A stretch of 64,000 bases of DNA, from contig CBDCGC010000003.1 in NCBI GenBank assembly GCA_965216585.1, positions 3,410,001 to 3,474,000 of the forward strand. The letters are read 5' to 3'. The number at the start of each line of letters is the position of its first letter. Position 1 is the stretch's first letter. The notes under the pieces are model-generated. The model was not told the DNA's origin, did not search any database, and saw only the letters and a program-made list of their open reading frames with translations. Source of the stretch: CADEER01 sp965216585. GTDB taxonomy: Bacteria > Desulfobacterota > Binatia > HRBIN30 > CADEER01. Both the position numbers and the translations under genes were made by a program. Of this stretch, positions 8,789 to 18,227 are shown in pieces.

Positions 8789-9577
8789 ATGGGCGTTCGA
8801 CAGGCAAGAGCGGCAGCGATCACCGGTGAGCGAAAATTGCGCCGGGCGCTGGACGAGGTCGAGAAGCGCTTGGCCGTTGCGGCGCGCGGTCTCGACCGTG
8901 CACAGGTGGCGATACGCAAGCGCTACATGCGACCGCGGCTGCCGTTTCTCGGCCTGACGGTTCCGGCACAACGCGCCGTGTTCGCCACCGGCTTCGAGTT
9001 CAGCGACTTTCCCCGGGAGGAGCAAGGCGCCATTTGGGACTACATCTGGCGGCATGCGCGCACGCATGAGGGCAAGATGCAGCCAATGTACTTCATCCAG
9101 TCCGTCCGCAAGAAGAGCGAGCCGCACCGTTTGTGGGAGCTGGTTGGCGGCTGGGCCGACGATATCCACTGCTGGGATCACTCGGACGAGCTCTCGAAGG
9201 TCTACTCCTACCTCCTGGAGGACGACTTTCAGATGGTGTACCCGAGCCTGGTCGAATGGAACAGTGACGCCGACGCGTGGAAGCGGCGGCAGTCGGTAGT
9301 GAGCCTCTTTTGCTATGCGCAGCTACACGAGCGCCATCCGCCGGTCGCCAAAGTCCTACCGCTCATTCGCCGACTCCTCGCCGACCAGGACTACTACGTG
9401 CAGAAAGGAGTCGGCTGGACAGTGCGCGAAACGTACAACGTCTATCCCCAGCGCGCGTACGCGTTCGTGTTGCGCCACGCCGCCGCGATTCATCCGGCGG
9501 CGTTCTCGGCTGCGCTGGAGAAGATGAGCGACGCGGAAAAGGCGAGCATCAAGGAGAAGCGCAAGCGCGAACGCTGA
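8789..9577 (+). CDS. AlkD-like DNA alkylation repair protein
   Basis: A 262-residue all-helical protein of the HEAT-repeat DNA glycosylase family. The core shows WKRRQSVVSLF near residue 168 and the hallmark DYYVQKGVGWTVRE near 200-215, followed by a Lys/Arg-rich tail. Family members remove N3- and N7-alkylated bases by wrapping around DNA; AlkD uses a Trp/Asp pair in these helices, and W and D are present in WADDIHCWDHSD. ATG 8789 is used, without a strong ribosome binding site. No repair partner lies nearby. The IS element inserted about 115 bases after its end. Confidence 0.8.
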   Translation: MGVRQARAAAITGERKLRRALDEVEKRLAVAARGLDRAQVAIRKRYMRPRLPFLGLTVPAQRAVFATGFEFSDFPREEQGAIWDYIWRHARTHEGKMQPMYFIQSVRKKSEPHRLWELVGGWADDIHCWDHSDELSKVYSYLLEDDFQMVYPSLVEWNSDADAWKRRQSVVSLFCYAQLHERHPPVAKVLPLIRRLLADQDYYVQKGVGWTVRETYNVYPQRAYAFVLRHAAAIHPAAFSAALEKMSDAEKASIKEKRKRER

Positions 9578-9597
9578 TGTGGCTGGGCCGGGTGCGT

Positions 9598-9692
9598 TCA
9601 GGATCTCAGGACGCTGACCCCATACCCTTCGAGGAGTGTGTCGCGCGTTACCAGTGTCATCTTCTCACAAAGCGCCTGAGCGACGAGGCTAG
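9598..9692 (-). pseudogene. C-terminal fragment of a PIN-domain (VapC-like) toxin
   Basis: On the minus strand a 31-residue reading ends at TGA 9598-9600 with LVAQALCEKMTLVTRD and LLEGYGVSVL. This is the end of a PIN ribonuclease: the AQAL helix, the TLVTRD strand with the last metal-binding Asp, and the final GV-V-L strand. Upstream, the IS element begins at 9693, and across it the same frame shows no PIN homology. The gene was therefore probably already broken before the insertion. No start codon or antitoxin is left. Confidence 0.6.
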
Positions 9693-11364
9693 TTCCCGTC
9701 TCGAAACGGCAAGTGATTGAAATAATGTAAGAAAATCGAGAAATAGTTGGCAAAAAAGGGGTGTTTTCCCTGCTGATGTGATATCAGTGAATCTCCACAA
9801 GTCATTGAAATCACAAAGGAAAACAACCCCAATGAGAGAGATCGTACGCCAACAATTGTCACTTGTCGAACCGGCCATCGAGCACGAACACGCCAGGGAG
9901 CTGCAAAAGATCCGCTCCCTGGTGGACCAGTACCCGGAAATCGCCGCTCTGGTTCACGCCGACCTGGTGCGGGGGCTGAAAAATCCACAATCGGGCCGTC
10001 GCGGCAGGCTCAGCGGCGAGCAGGTGCTGATGGCGCTGTTGATCAAGCAAATGAACGGCTTCAGCTACAAAGTGCTGGCCTATCATTTGGCCGATTCCAC
10101 CACCTACCGAGCCGTGTGCGGCTTTGGCATCGGCGACAAGGTTCCATCGAGTAAGACTCTTCAGCGCGACATCAAGCGGATCAGGGCCGAAACGCTCGAA
10201 GCGATCAACCGAATCCTGCTGCGCGGTGCGGTAACAATGGGAATCGAGAAGGGGCGCAAGGTGCGGGTGGATTGCACGGTGGTGGAGTCCAACATTCACC
10301 ACCCCACCGACTCCTCGTTGTTGTGGGACTGCGTGCGGGTGCTCAGCCGATTGAGCAGGCGCGCCACAGAGATCTGCGACGTGGTGGTGTCCAATCACTG
10401 CAAGCGGGCAAAACGGCGGGCGCTGGGAATCGTCAACGCGCGCAGCAACAAGCAGCGCAAGAAGTTGTACCGCGACCTACTCAGCGTCGCACGCAAGACT
10501 CTGAGCGATGGTAAACGTGTACGTGCAGCACTGCAGCGTGGACCAACAAGCGATCCGATTCAGGCGATGGTCATCGAGGTCGAGTTGCAGCACTACTCGG
10601 TGCTGGCCGAGCGGGTGATAGCACAGACCGAAAAGCGAGTGCTGGGCGCAGAATTTGTGCCCACGCAGGAAAAGATCGTTTCGATCTTCGAGCCCCACAG
10701 CGACATCATCATCAAGGATCGGCGCGAGACCCTGTTTGGTCACAAGGTGACCATCACCGGCTCAGCAAGTGGGCTGTTCACCGATCTGGTGATCGAGCAA
10801 GGCAACCCCGCCGATGTGACACTGGCCACGCGGATGATCACTCGACAAAAAGAGATCTTTGGCCGTGTGCCTCGCCAGGCTGCATTCGATGGCGGGTTTG
10901 CTTCCAGGGACAATCTCAACGCCATCAAGCAGCTCGGTGTCAAGGACGCTGCGTTTGCCAAGAAGCGCGGGCTGGCGATCACCGAGATGGCCAAGAGCAC
11001 CTGGGTCTACAAGAAGCTGCGCGACTTCCGTGCGGGCATCGAGGGCATGATCTCTTATCTCAAGCGCTGCTTTGCCATGGACCGCTGCAACTGGCGGGGC
11101 TTTGCCTCCTTCCGAGCCTACGCTTGGTCTTCAGTGCTCACCGCCAACTTCTTGCTCGTCGCTCGACACTCCACCTAGATCGACGCAAAGCCCCCCGGCC
11201 GGCTCCCAAAAACGGGACGAACGCACCGCTGCGCCCACATGCGCATTTTTCAACGCTTCGCCGCCGCAATTGGGACTCGCACTGATTCTGCGTTCGCAAA
11301 TCCTCGAATTCTTCGCGGCCTCTCAAAAACTCGCCTCGCTCAAACCTTCATTCCGAGACGGGAA
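9693..11364 (+). mobile_element. Complete insertion sequence, ISNCY-like, 1672 bp
   Basis: Both ends are visible: TTCCCGTCTCG at 9693-9703 and its complement CGAGACGGGAA at 11354-11364, perfect 11-bp terminal repeats with weaker similarity further in. The 9 bases CGAGGCTAG occur directly before (9684-9692) and after (11365-11373), an exact target duplication. One transposase fills the interior and has no break, so the copy is probably recent and possibly active. About 185 bases after the transposase are non-coding. The family name rests on the transposase. Confidence 0.9.
9832..11178 (+). CDS. ISNCY-family DDE transposase
   Basis: A 448-residue transposase starting at ATG 9832 behind AAAGGAAA. 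The N-terminal part (1-110) is helical and DNA-binding, with GEQVLMALLIKQMNGFSYK. The RNase H-like core shows RVDCTVVESN (first Asp), AAFDGGFAS (second Asp) and GIEGMISYLKRC (Glu), a DDE triad. HHPTDSSLLWD right after the first Asp is typical of the ISNCY group. The C-terminal RNWRGFASFRAYAWS-like end is also typical for DDE transposases of this size. It catalyses movement of the surrounding element. The reading frame is intact. Confidence 0.85.
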   Translation: MREIVRQQLSLVEPAIEHEHARELQKIRSLVDQYPEIAALVHADLVRGLKNPQSGRRGRLSGEQVLMALLIKQMNGFSYKVLAYHLADSTTYRAVCGFGIGDKVPSSKTLQRDIKRIRAETLEAINRILLRGAVTMGIEKGRKVRVDCTVVESNIHHPTDSSLLWDCVRVLSRLSRRATEICDVVVSNHCKRAKRRALGIVNARSNKQRKKLYRDLLSVARKTLSDGKRVRAALQRGPTSDPIQAMVIEVELQHYSVLAERVIAQTEKRVLGAEFVPTQEKIVSIFEPHSDIIIKDRRETLFGHKVTITGSASGLFTDLVIEQGNPADVTLATRMITRQKEIFGRVPRQAAFDGGFASRDNLNAIKQLGVKDAAFAKKRGLAITEMAKSTWVYKKLRDFRAGIEGMISYLKRCFAMDRCNWRGFASFRAYAWSSVLTANFLLVARHST

Positions 11365-11496
11365 CGAGGCTAGTCTGCTCTGGCAAGGCTGTATTGGCCG
11401 ACGCGTACGTTGTAGGCTTCCGGTACGTGCAGGCGGGGGTCGTGCGAATGCGCGTGACGACTACGGAGTTCGGGAACGGATGGAAAGGGAGAAGTC

Positions 11497-11781
11497 ATGC
11501 CGCGGGCGCTTTGGAACGGCAATGTGATCGCCGAGAGTGATGCTTGCATCGTCGTCGAGGGCAACCACTACTTCCCGGCGGAGAGTGTTCGCCAGGAGTT
11601 TCTGCGGCCGAGCGAGACGACGACCGTATGCTCGTGGAAGGGGACGGCGAGCTACTACGACGTCGTCGTCGACGGTGAAACCAACGCGGGTGCGGCTTGG
11701 TACTACGCGGATCCGAAGGCGGAAGCGTCGGAGATCAAGAACTACATCGCCTTCTGGCGCGGTGTCGATGTGGTTCTGTGA
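11497..11781 (+). CDS. DUF427 family protein
   Basis: A 94-residue protein that is a single DUF427 domain. Conserved features are CSWKGTASYYDVVVDG near residue 45-60, AAWYYADPK at 66-74 and the ending YIAFWRGVDV. The fold is a small beta barrel; the biochemical role of the family is not established. GGGAGAAGTC precedes the ATG. The next gene follows after 21 bases on the same strand, suggesting a two-gene transcript. Confidence 0.88.
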   Translation: MPRALWNGNVIAESDACIVVEGNHYFPAESVRQEFLRPSETTTVCSWKGTASYYDVVVDGETNAGAAWYYADPKAEASEIKNYIAFWRGVDVVL

Positions 11782-11802
11782 GCAGCGGACAGGAGAAGGC
11801 GA

Positions 11803-12510
11803 ATGGCAGACGTCGTTTCGATTCAGACCACTGAAAAGGTCGCGACGATTCGCGTCGACGATGGCAAGGCCAATGCACTGGGAACGGATGTGATTGCGGC
11901 GATCGATGCGGCTCTTGGCGAGGCTGAGAAGAAGAACCTGGCCGTCGTGTTGACTGGGCGGCCCGGGTTCCTGTCGGGCGGCTTTGACCTCGCGGTGATG
12001 GGCGAGGGCGGTGAGGCGGGTTGTGTCATGGTCGAGGCTGGCGGCCGACTCTCGCTTCGCCTCGGTCGTCATCCGGCACCGGTCGTCGTTGCCTGCAGCG
12101 GCCACGCGGTGGCGATGGGTGCGATCCTCTTGCTCTCCGCCGACCTGAGGATCGGAGCGCGCGGCAAGTACAAGATTGGTTTCAATGAAGTTGCCATCGG
12201 CACGGCAACGCCGAACTTTCTCATCGAGCAGGCGCGCGAGCGCATGTCGAAGCGCCATTTCGTGCGGGCGACCGTGCAGTCGCAGATCTACGATCCGGAG
12301 AGTGCAGTGGACGCCGGGTTGCTCGATGACCTGGTCGATGAAGATCGGTTGCTCGAGGTTGCGCAGGGCGAGGCCGAGCGCCTGGCGGATCTGCCGCGGC
12401 AGCCCTTCGTCGATACGCGCAGGCGCGCGCGCGGCGAGGTGCTCGATCGCATCGAGCGCCTGATCGGCAGCGACGTCCGCGGTTTATTCGGAATGACGGA
12501 CGCCTCGTGA
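11803..12510 (+). CDS. Enoyl-CoA hydratase/isomerase (crotonase) family protein
   Basis: A 235-residue crotonase-fold protein. The two oxyanion-hole segments are GRPGFLSGGFDL (near 60-70) and GHAVAMGAILLLSADLRIG (about 103-121). The catalytic Glu positions of classical hydratases are not conserved: the second region reads FNEVAIGTATP, giving one candidate Glu. The enzyme probably acts on an acyl-CoA thioester, but hydratase, isomerase and hydrolase cannot be told apart. It is shorter than the usual 255-260 residues. AGGAGAAGGCGA precedes the start. Confidence 0.85.
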   Translation: MADVVSIQTTEKVATIRVDDGKANALGTDVIAAIDAALGEAEKKNLAVVLTGRPGFLSGGFDLAVMGEGGEAGCVMVEAGGRLSLRLGRHPAPVVVACSGHAVAMGAILLLSADLRIGARGKYKIGFNEVAIGTATPNFLIEQARERMSKRHFVRATVQSQIYDPESAVDAGLLDDLVDEDRLLEVAQGEAERLADLPRQPFVDTRRRARGEVLDRIERLIGSDVRGLFGMTDAS

Positions 12511-12600
12511 TACAAAGGTGGTGAAAGCGTGACCATTCCGTGATCGATCGCGGCGGAATGGGTGCTATGATCCCACACGCTAGATAGAGGAAACCGTGCT

Positions 12601-13440
12601 ATGGAAACCCCGTTCCCCGCAGCGACGTCGGCTCGCTTGCCCGACGGAATCGTCGTGCAGCCGCGCAAGTTCGAGCACCGCAACCTGGAGTCAGTGCCGC
12701 AGTACTGGTTGGCGGACAACCCGATCGTGACGCATATCGAGAACGCCTTCTCGATTTTGATTCCCCCGGGCGAGCGCTTCTTCATTCGCTCGGTGCGCAA
12801 CTACCAGGATCGCCTGCAGGACGATCCGGAGCTCGAGGATTTGGTGCGCGCCTTCACACAGCAAGAGGGATTGCACATGCGCGCGCACAACGAGCTCAAT
12901 GCCTCGTTCAAGCGCTTTGGTGTCGACGTCGACCGCGAGGTCGAATATGCGGAGCAGGTATTCGCCCGCTTGGAGAGAATTCTTCCGAAGAAGATTCAGC
13001 TCGGCATGACCGTCTTTCTCGAGCACATAACGGCGACCGGCGCGCACTCGTTGTTCATCAATCCAGCGATCGCCAAGGCAATGCACCCGGACATGGTGAG
13101 GTTCTGGCGCTGGCACGCCGTCGAAGAGCTCGAGCACAAGGCGGTTGCCTTCGACGTTTTCACGAAGGTAGGTGGCGGCTATTTACTGCGAGTGCTCTCA
13201 GTGATCGCAACGTTGCTGTTTTTGGCCCGCCCCTTCGACAAAATCGCCCGGCGCATGATTCGCGAAGATCCGACCGAGATCACCAGCGAGATCCGCAAGG
13301 GTGCGCGTGCCTTCCAGCGCGTCGCCCTCGCGCCGCAGTTGCGCTTTCTACTCGATTATTTCCGGCCGGGATTTCACCCGATGGATTTTGACGACACCAA
13401 GCACATCAACGGCTGGTACGAGTCGGCTGAAGCGGCCTGA
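12601..13440 (+). CDS. Predicted metal-dependent hydrolase, PF10118-type ferritin-like protein
   Basis: A 279-residue helical protein. Metal-ligand motifs occur in order: QQEGLHMRAHN (near 87-97), FLEHITATGAHS (139-150) and HAVEELEHKAVAFDV (172-186), spacing like a di-iron ferritin-like bundle. They match the family called predicted metal-dependent hydrolase (PF10118), whose reaction is unproven. A short hydrophobic stretch near 198-210 suggests membrane contact. GAGGAAACC precedes the ATG. A TATGAT hexamer at 12566-12571 could be the -10 box. Confidence 0.75.
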   Translation: METPFPAATSARLPDGIVVQPRKFEHRNLESVPQYWLADNPIVTHIENAFSILIPPGERFFIRSVRNYQDRLQDDPELEDLVRAFTQQEGLHMRAHNELNASFKRFGVDVDREVEYAEQVFARLERILPKKIQLGMTVFLEHITATGAHSLFINPAIAKAMHPDMVRFWRWHAVEELEHKAVAFDVFTKVGGGYLLRVLSVIATLLFLARPFDKIARRMIREDPTEITSEIRKGARAFQRVALAPQLRFLLDYFRPGFHPMDFDDTKHINGWYESAEAA

Positions 13441-13473
13441 TATACGAAGTGACCCGGTCGTTGCCGCGAGCGG

Positions 13474-15141
13474 CTACCGTGATGAGTAGTGCAGGGACCA
13501 GGCGCCTCCCAAAGCGGCGGCAGTCAGCCGTACGCCGTCTGCTTCCGATCGCAGGTTGGTTTCGCCGAGTCCCTCGGCTTCGATCCGCAATGAGCGGCGG
13601 CCGGGAAAGAATGCTTCGAGCTCCCTGTCTGCTTCGGCACGACTGCCACTCACGGTGAAGGAGTGATTCTCAGGGTCCCACGAAATTGAGTCGATGGGTC
13701 CTGGGGCATAGTGCACGGCGGGCCGGGCGATGCGATCGAAGAGGGCGGTGCGCACCGGGCCGACGGCGTTGGCGTCGGCTCCGTCGCAGACGACCTCGCG
13801 GTATCCCCAGACGTCCACCTCGGCGGGCGGAATCTGGTCGTAGTGGGGATCGCCGCAGGAGGCTTGGTACAGCCAGTGCGCGGTGCTCCAGTGCTCGCGA
13901 TCCTGGAGCTCGATCATTTCTTCGTAGTAGCCGCCCGCCTCACCGGCCGTGCTCGGCGAGGCGCCCCACTCGCCGGTGAGGATGGGGACGCCGCCGTACG
14001 ACGCCGCTTCTTGGCGTACCCGCTCGACCTGCTCATCGTCGAGGTCGACGAGGAAGGAGATCCCAGCTTGGTAGATGTGCGGTCCGTAGGCGAGCTGTGG
14101 ATCGCCGCTGAACGGTTCGACGGTCGAGCCCGACGGAACGTTGGGCCACAGTGCCGACGGTTCGAAGACGATGATGCGCGGCTCGATGCCGGCATCGAGT
14201 TCGCCGGCGCGCAGGGCATCGACGGCGTCGACGTAGAACGCCGCCAGAGCGTCGAGGCTGGTGCGGAAGACGTCGATGGTCTCTTCGTCGAGCAGGTCGG
14301 TGAAGAGAGGCGCGACGGCGTCGACCAGTTCGCTCGGGTAGGCGTTTGGCTCGTTCATGATGTCGTAGCCCATGACACCGGGAACGCCGCCGAGTCGATT
14401 GGCGAGGTGGCGCAGCATCGCCGTGTAGCGGTCTTGCACGCCGATGCCGCCGGGGCCCAGCCGGTTGTCCCAGAAGCCGGCCCAGGCTTCGAGCACGGCT
14501 GGTGAGAGCTCGCGCAGGAGCAGACCGGCGAAGGGCTGAATGCAGCGCGGGGTGGCGTCGTCGGTGAGTGTCGCCCAGGCCGGAGCGCCGTCCCAGCCGC
14601 TGGCGCGTTTTTCGCTTTCGCTGCACCCCTCGTCCTCACGCGCCGGCAGGCTGGGGCCCCAGGCATCCTGGTGGAGATCGACCAGAGTGAAGATGCGTCG
14701 CTGCCAGAGGCGCGCGACGGTATCGGCGACCCGGTCGAGATAGACCTCGTCGTAGACGCCGGGTTCGGGTTCGACCAGCGACCACGAAATGACGAGGCGG
14801 ACCAGATTGAGTCCCATCGAGGCGAGGAAGTCCATGTCGCTTTCCTCGAACGGGAACACCGCCGGGAGCTCGTCGTCGAAGTGCCAGTAGTCGCCGAGGG
14901 AGTTTACGTTGACGCCGCGCAGGAGGATCTCGCGTCCGCCTGGATCGACGAAGATTCCGTTGGCGCCCGGCGAGTAGCGGGCGAGGATGGGCGCCTCGAC
15001 GGCGCGACTCGCAATCGCAGCCGAGTCGTCGTCACCGGAGCATGCGAGGAGCATCGCGCCGGCGACCATGGCAACCGTCAGTCGAGCGGCGACCGCCGAG
15101 GCTTTGTCACCGACCTTTCGTCTCGCATCGTGCGCCCGCAT
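13474..15141 (-). CDS. Lipoprotein glycoside hydrolase family 5 (endoglycoceramidase-like)
   Basis: A 555-residue protein starting at ATG 15139-15141 with GAGGAGAG just upstream. Residues 20-36 form a lipoprotein signal with lipobox LLAC. The GH5 barrel begins at RGVNVNSLGDYW; the acid/base Glu is in YDIMNEPN near residue 264 and the nucleophile Glu in ILTGEWGAS near 391. LVDLHQDAWGP and GPHIYQ further support the endoglycosylceramidase-like branch. The last 90 residues form a beta-sandwich accessory domain. It probably cleaves beta-linked glycans or glycolipids at the outer membrane; substrate is inference. Confidence 0.85.
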   Translation of the reverse strand: MRAHDARRKVGDKASAVAARLTVAMVAGAMLLACSGDDDSAAIASRAVEAPILARYSPGANGIFVDPGGREILLRGVNVNSLGDYWHFDDELPAVFPFEESDMDFLASMGLNLVRLVISWSLVEPEPGVYDEVYLDRVADTVARLWQRRIFTLVDLHQDAWGPSLPAREDEGCSESEKRASGWDGAPAWATLTDDATPRCIQPFAGLLLRELSPAVLEAWAGFWDNRLGPGGIGVQDRYTAMLRHLANRLGGVPGVMGYDIMNEPNAYPSELVDAVAPLFTDLLDEETIDVFRTSLDALAAFYVDAVDALRAGELDAGIEPRIIVFEPSALWPNVPSGSTVEPFSGDPQLAYGPHIYQAGISFLVDLDDEQVERVRQEAASYGGVPILTGEWGASPSTAGEAGGYYEEMIELQDREHWSTAHWLYQASCGDPHYDQIPPAEVDVWGYREVVCDGADANAVGPVRTALFDRIARPAVHYAPGPIDSISWDPENHSFTVSGSRAEADRELEAFFPGRRSLRIEAEGLGETNLRSEADGVRLTAAALGGAWSLHYSSR

Positions 15142-15190
15142 GACTCTCCTCTCGTCCGCTCGTTTGCGCGCCTGTCGTTTCAACGGAGTG

Positions 15191-16714
15191 CTACGCGGCA
15201 GACGAGATCCGGCGCCGGCTCCTCTGCTTGAGGACGTCTGTCTCGAGAAAAACCTCACCCGGATGGCGCTCGTGCCAGTGCTCGATCAGCTCGATACAGG
15301 CGTGGTCGACATAGGCGACCTTGTCGAGGTGGACGTGCACTTCGGTGTCGGTGTCGTTGGGGATCGATTCCAGCGAATCGGCGAGAATCGGCAGGCTCAT
15401 GAAGGTCGCGGCGCCGCTGAGGTTGACATCGTAGCGGTTGCCCTCCTGACTGACGTTGACGTTGAGTTGGGTGAACGTCAACAGCAGGCGCAGCATGGCC
15501 AGGACGAAGCCGGTCGCGACGCCGGTCAGCAGATCGGTGGCGACGATCATGGTGACGGTCGCGGCCCAGATGGCGACCTCTGAACGCCCGTTCTCTGCCA
15601 GGCGGCGCACGGCGTCGAGGTTGATCAGTTTCCAGCCGGTATACACCAGTACGGCTGCCAGACTGGCGGTGGGCACCAGCGCCAGGAGCTGCGGGAAAAC
15701 GGCGACGAGGATGAGGATCCACGCTCCGTGCATGATGGCCGACCACTTGGTTTTGCCCCCAGCCTCGACATTGGCCGAGGAGCGCACGATCACGCCGGTC
15801 ATCGGCAGCGCGCCGACGATGCCACAAAGGATGTTGCCGATGCCCTGCGCTCGCAACTCTTTGTTGTAGTCGGTGCGCAGCCCGTCGTGCATGCGGTCGA
15901 CCGCGGTAGCGCAGAGCAGGGTCTCGGCGCTGGCGATGATCGCCAGGCCGAGAGCGTCGCCCCAGAAAGCCGGGGCGCTCAGCCAGTCGAAGCCGCCGCC
16001 GCCGATCCAGTTGAGGGATGCGAAGAGATTGTCGGGCACCTGCACTCGTGTGATCGGCCAGCCGAGCAGCGAGCAGGCGGCGGTGGCCACCAACACGCCG
16101 ATCAGCGGTCCCGGCAGCATCTTGAGATTGGCGGGGCGGAAGCGGTTCCAAGCGAGCAGTGCGCCGATGGTCAATATTCCGATCCATGCGGCCATGTGAT
16201 GAACGCTGCCGTCGAGCGGGAAGACGCCCTTGTAGATCGCCTCGGGTATGGACAGCAGGTTCTCCAAGCCGCCGCCGCGGGGCTTGTCGTCGACCATGAC
16301 GTGAAACTGGCTGGCGAAGATCAGCACGCCGATCCCGGCTAGCATGCCTTGGATCACCGCCGGGGCGACGGCGCGAAACCAACGGCCGAGGCCGGCGAAG
16401 CCGGCCGTCAACTGCAGGCCACCGGCGACCAGCACGGCGGGGCCGAGAGCTGCGATGCCGAAGTCCTCGACCAGTTTCCATACCAACACCGTCAGGCCGG
16501 CGGCCGGGCCGCTTACCTGCAGCGGCTGTCCGGCGAAGAAGCCGACGACCAAGCCGCCAATGATGCCGGTGACCAGGCCCAGGGCCGGCGGCACGCCCGA
16601 AGCGATGGCGATGCCCATGCACAGCGGCAGGGCGACGAGAAACACGACGATCGAGGCCATGAAGTCGGCGCCGATCGTCGATCGATGGTGATCCGTGTTT
16701 GCTACCTCTTCCAT
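15191..16714 (-). CDS. SulP family anion transporter with STAS domain
   Basis: A 507-residue protein with about 11-14 membrane helices followed by a C-terminal STAS domain (from about 415). Family marks are the start MASIVVFLVALPLCMGIAIA, the QVSGPAAGLTVLV segment and AETLLCATAVDRMHDG. The STAS part shows YVDHACIELIEHW. SulP proteins move sulfate, bicarbonate or other anions with Na+ or H+; no carbonic anhydrase gene is adjacent, so the ion is not predictable. GGAG lies 6 bases before the ATG. Confidence 0.92.
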   Translation of the reverse strand: MEEVANTDHHRSTIGADFMASIVVFLVALPLCMGIAIASGVPPALGLVTGIIGGLVVGFFAGQPLQVSGPAAGLTVLVWKLVEDFGIAALGPAVLVAGGLQLTAGFAGLGRWFRAVAPAVIQGMLAGIGVLIFASQFHVMVDDKPRGGGLENLLSIPEAIYKGVFPLDGSVHHMAAWIGILTIGALLAWNRFRPANLKMLPGPLIGVLVATAACSLLGWPITRVQVPDNLFASLNWIGGGGFDWLSAPAFWGDALGLAIIASAETLLCATAVDRMHDGLRTDYNKELRAQGIGNILCGIVGALPMTGVIVRSSANVEAGGKTKWSAIMHGAWILILVAVFPQLLALVPTASLAAVLVYTGWKLINLDAVRRLAENGRSEVAIWAATVTMIVATDLLTGVATGFVLAMLRLLLTFTQLNVNVSQEGNRYDVNLSGAATFMSLPILADSLESIPNDTDTEVHVHLDKVAYVDHACIELIEHWHERHPGEVFLETDVLKQRSRRRISSAA

Positions 16715-16841
16715 TCGACTCTCCGGTTTCGCAGCTTGTGAGGGAACTCGTCCAGTACCGAATACCGTCCGGCTATGACGATATGCCGGGCTCTTTGTTC
16801 AATTTCCAGACGGGGTTCGAGTGTGTCGGTACGGGCGGAGA

Positions 16842-17084
16842 TCAGATCACTACCAGTGCAACGCCGGCATCGCGAATGTGATGGAAGTCTCGATCAGTGG
16901 TCAGAATCGCGCTGCGATGGGACGGCGCGTATGTAGCGATCAGTAGGTTGAGGGTCTTGACCGCCTTCCCCGAGCTTTTCACGAGGGCGCCGATATCGCC
17001 CGCGTCCTCCCACAGCGTGGCCGGCTGGGGCAGGAGTTTGCAGGCGGAGAGAAGGGGAAGCACCCGCCGCCGGTCGCTTGGCAT
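16842..17084 (-). pseudogene. C-terminal half of a PIN-domain toxin
   Basis: About 80 residues from a possible ATG at 17082-17084 to the stop at 16842 match the second half of a PIN ribonuclease: LWEDAGDIGALV, then NLLIATYA, and ILTTDRDFHHI with the final Asp pair. The first half, with the conserved DTS-type Asp and the inner Glu, is absent because the gene is cut near 17100, just before the next gene on the other strand. No antitoxin is present. It is therefore a remnant; the break point may mark a past rearrangement. Confidence 0.6.
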
Positions 17085-17145
17085 CAAGCCGCGCCGGATT
17101 GTGTAAGCATTGGACGGCCGGCCCTGGGCGCGATAAGAGCGGGTC

Positions 17146-18165
17146 GTGGCTACCTTTCGCTCTTTCGATCCGCTTCTGCCGGCGGCGGCAGCGGAGGACA
17201 TGGTGCGCCTTTGTGAGCGTTTTGGCAGCTATGGGCTGTATTCCGAAGAGGGTTTGAACGACGGCATCGGCGAGGGGTTGCCGCAGCGTTTCGATGCGGC
17301 CTTCAACTTCGTGAAAACCGGCGGGCGTTTCGGCCGCCGCGGCGAGGATCTCGAGGCGCTGGTCGCGCGCACCAACTATTTCCGCGAGACCTACGCCTAC
17401 GGGGACGAGATCTACGCGCCGGGTATCGAGCCGTTTCTTCACTACCAAGGGTTCGTCGAGGCGGCGCGCGAGATCTTTGATCGACCCGTCGTCGAACCGG
17501 CGATCGTCTTCGCCAACATCTTGCTGCCGGGTCAGGAGCTGGCGGTGCACACCGACGTCCCGGAGTTTCGCGGTATCAACCGCAAGCACCACCCACAGTG
17601 GTTGTGTGTGGTGATGCACCACTCCGGAATGTTCGACCGCTGGCGGATGCCGGTGGCGACGGCGGTGTCGTGGTACCAGGATTCACGCGGCGGCGCCTTC
17701 GCCTTCTATCCCGACGGCGCGGCCGGCGCCGCGGTGGCTCAGCCGGTGCGTTACAACACGGCGATCATATTGGATACCGACAGCGTCTTTCACGGCGTTG
17801 ACCGGGTTGATTCCAACACCGACGCGGCGCCGCCGTTTCGCGCCGGGATGCGCGTCCACTCCCTTGGTGAGGGTTCGGGTCGCTGGCAGGTGCGCGACGG
17901 CGACGAGGCAGTTGCCGACTACGGCTGGCAAGAAATGCGCTTCTCCATATCGTGGAAAGCGTACTGCTTTCGCGACGAAGCCGAGCGCACAGCCTGGCGC
18001 GAGGGAAGTGACGACCTCGACGTCGACTACGTCCTCGATACGCTGGAGGAAGATCTGCGGGCGCGCGGCCGCATCGACCGGCGCCCGGCGCAGAAGGAAT
18101 TCGCCGAGACCCTGGTCGACGAGTACGTCCGCTTCCCGCCGCCGATGACGTCCTCTGCTGCGTGA
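17146..18165 (+). CDS. 2-oxoglutarate/Fe(II) oxygenase-like protein
   Basis: A 339-residue soluble protein. The HTD at LAVHTDVPEF (near residue 131-133) and a distal His in SVFHGVDRV (near 216) match the 2-His-1-carboxylate iron site; an Arg follows about 20 residues later (RAGMRVH) for 2-oxoglutarate. This suggests a double-stranded beta-helix dioxygenase with unknown substrate. The start is GTG 17146, without a good ribosome binding site; an ATG at codon 19 is possible. It begins just beside the broken PIN gene. Confidence 0.6.
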   Translation: MATFRSFDPLLPAAAAEDMVRLCERFGSYGLYSEEGLNDGIGEGLPQRFDAAFNFVKTGGRFGRRGEDLEALVARTNYFRETYAYGDEIYAPGIEPFLHYQGFVEAAREIFDRPVVEPAIVFANILLPGQELAVHTDVPEFRGINRKHHPQWLCVVMHHSGMFDRWRMPVATAVSWYQDSRGGAFAFYPDGAAGAAVAQPVRYNTAIILDTDSVFHGVDRVDSNTDAAPPFRAGMRVHSLGEGSGRWQVRDGDEAVADYGWQEMRFSISWKAYCFRDEAERTAWREGSDDLDVDYVLDTLEEDLRARGRIDRRPAQKEFAETLVDEYVRFPPPMTSSAA

Positions 18166-18227
18166 GTGCACGCTCTCCTCTCGGAGTGCGCCTTTAGCGC
18201 GGGCGGTTGCGAAACAGGGGAGGGTGC

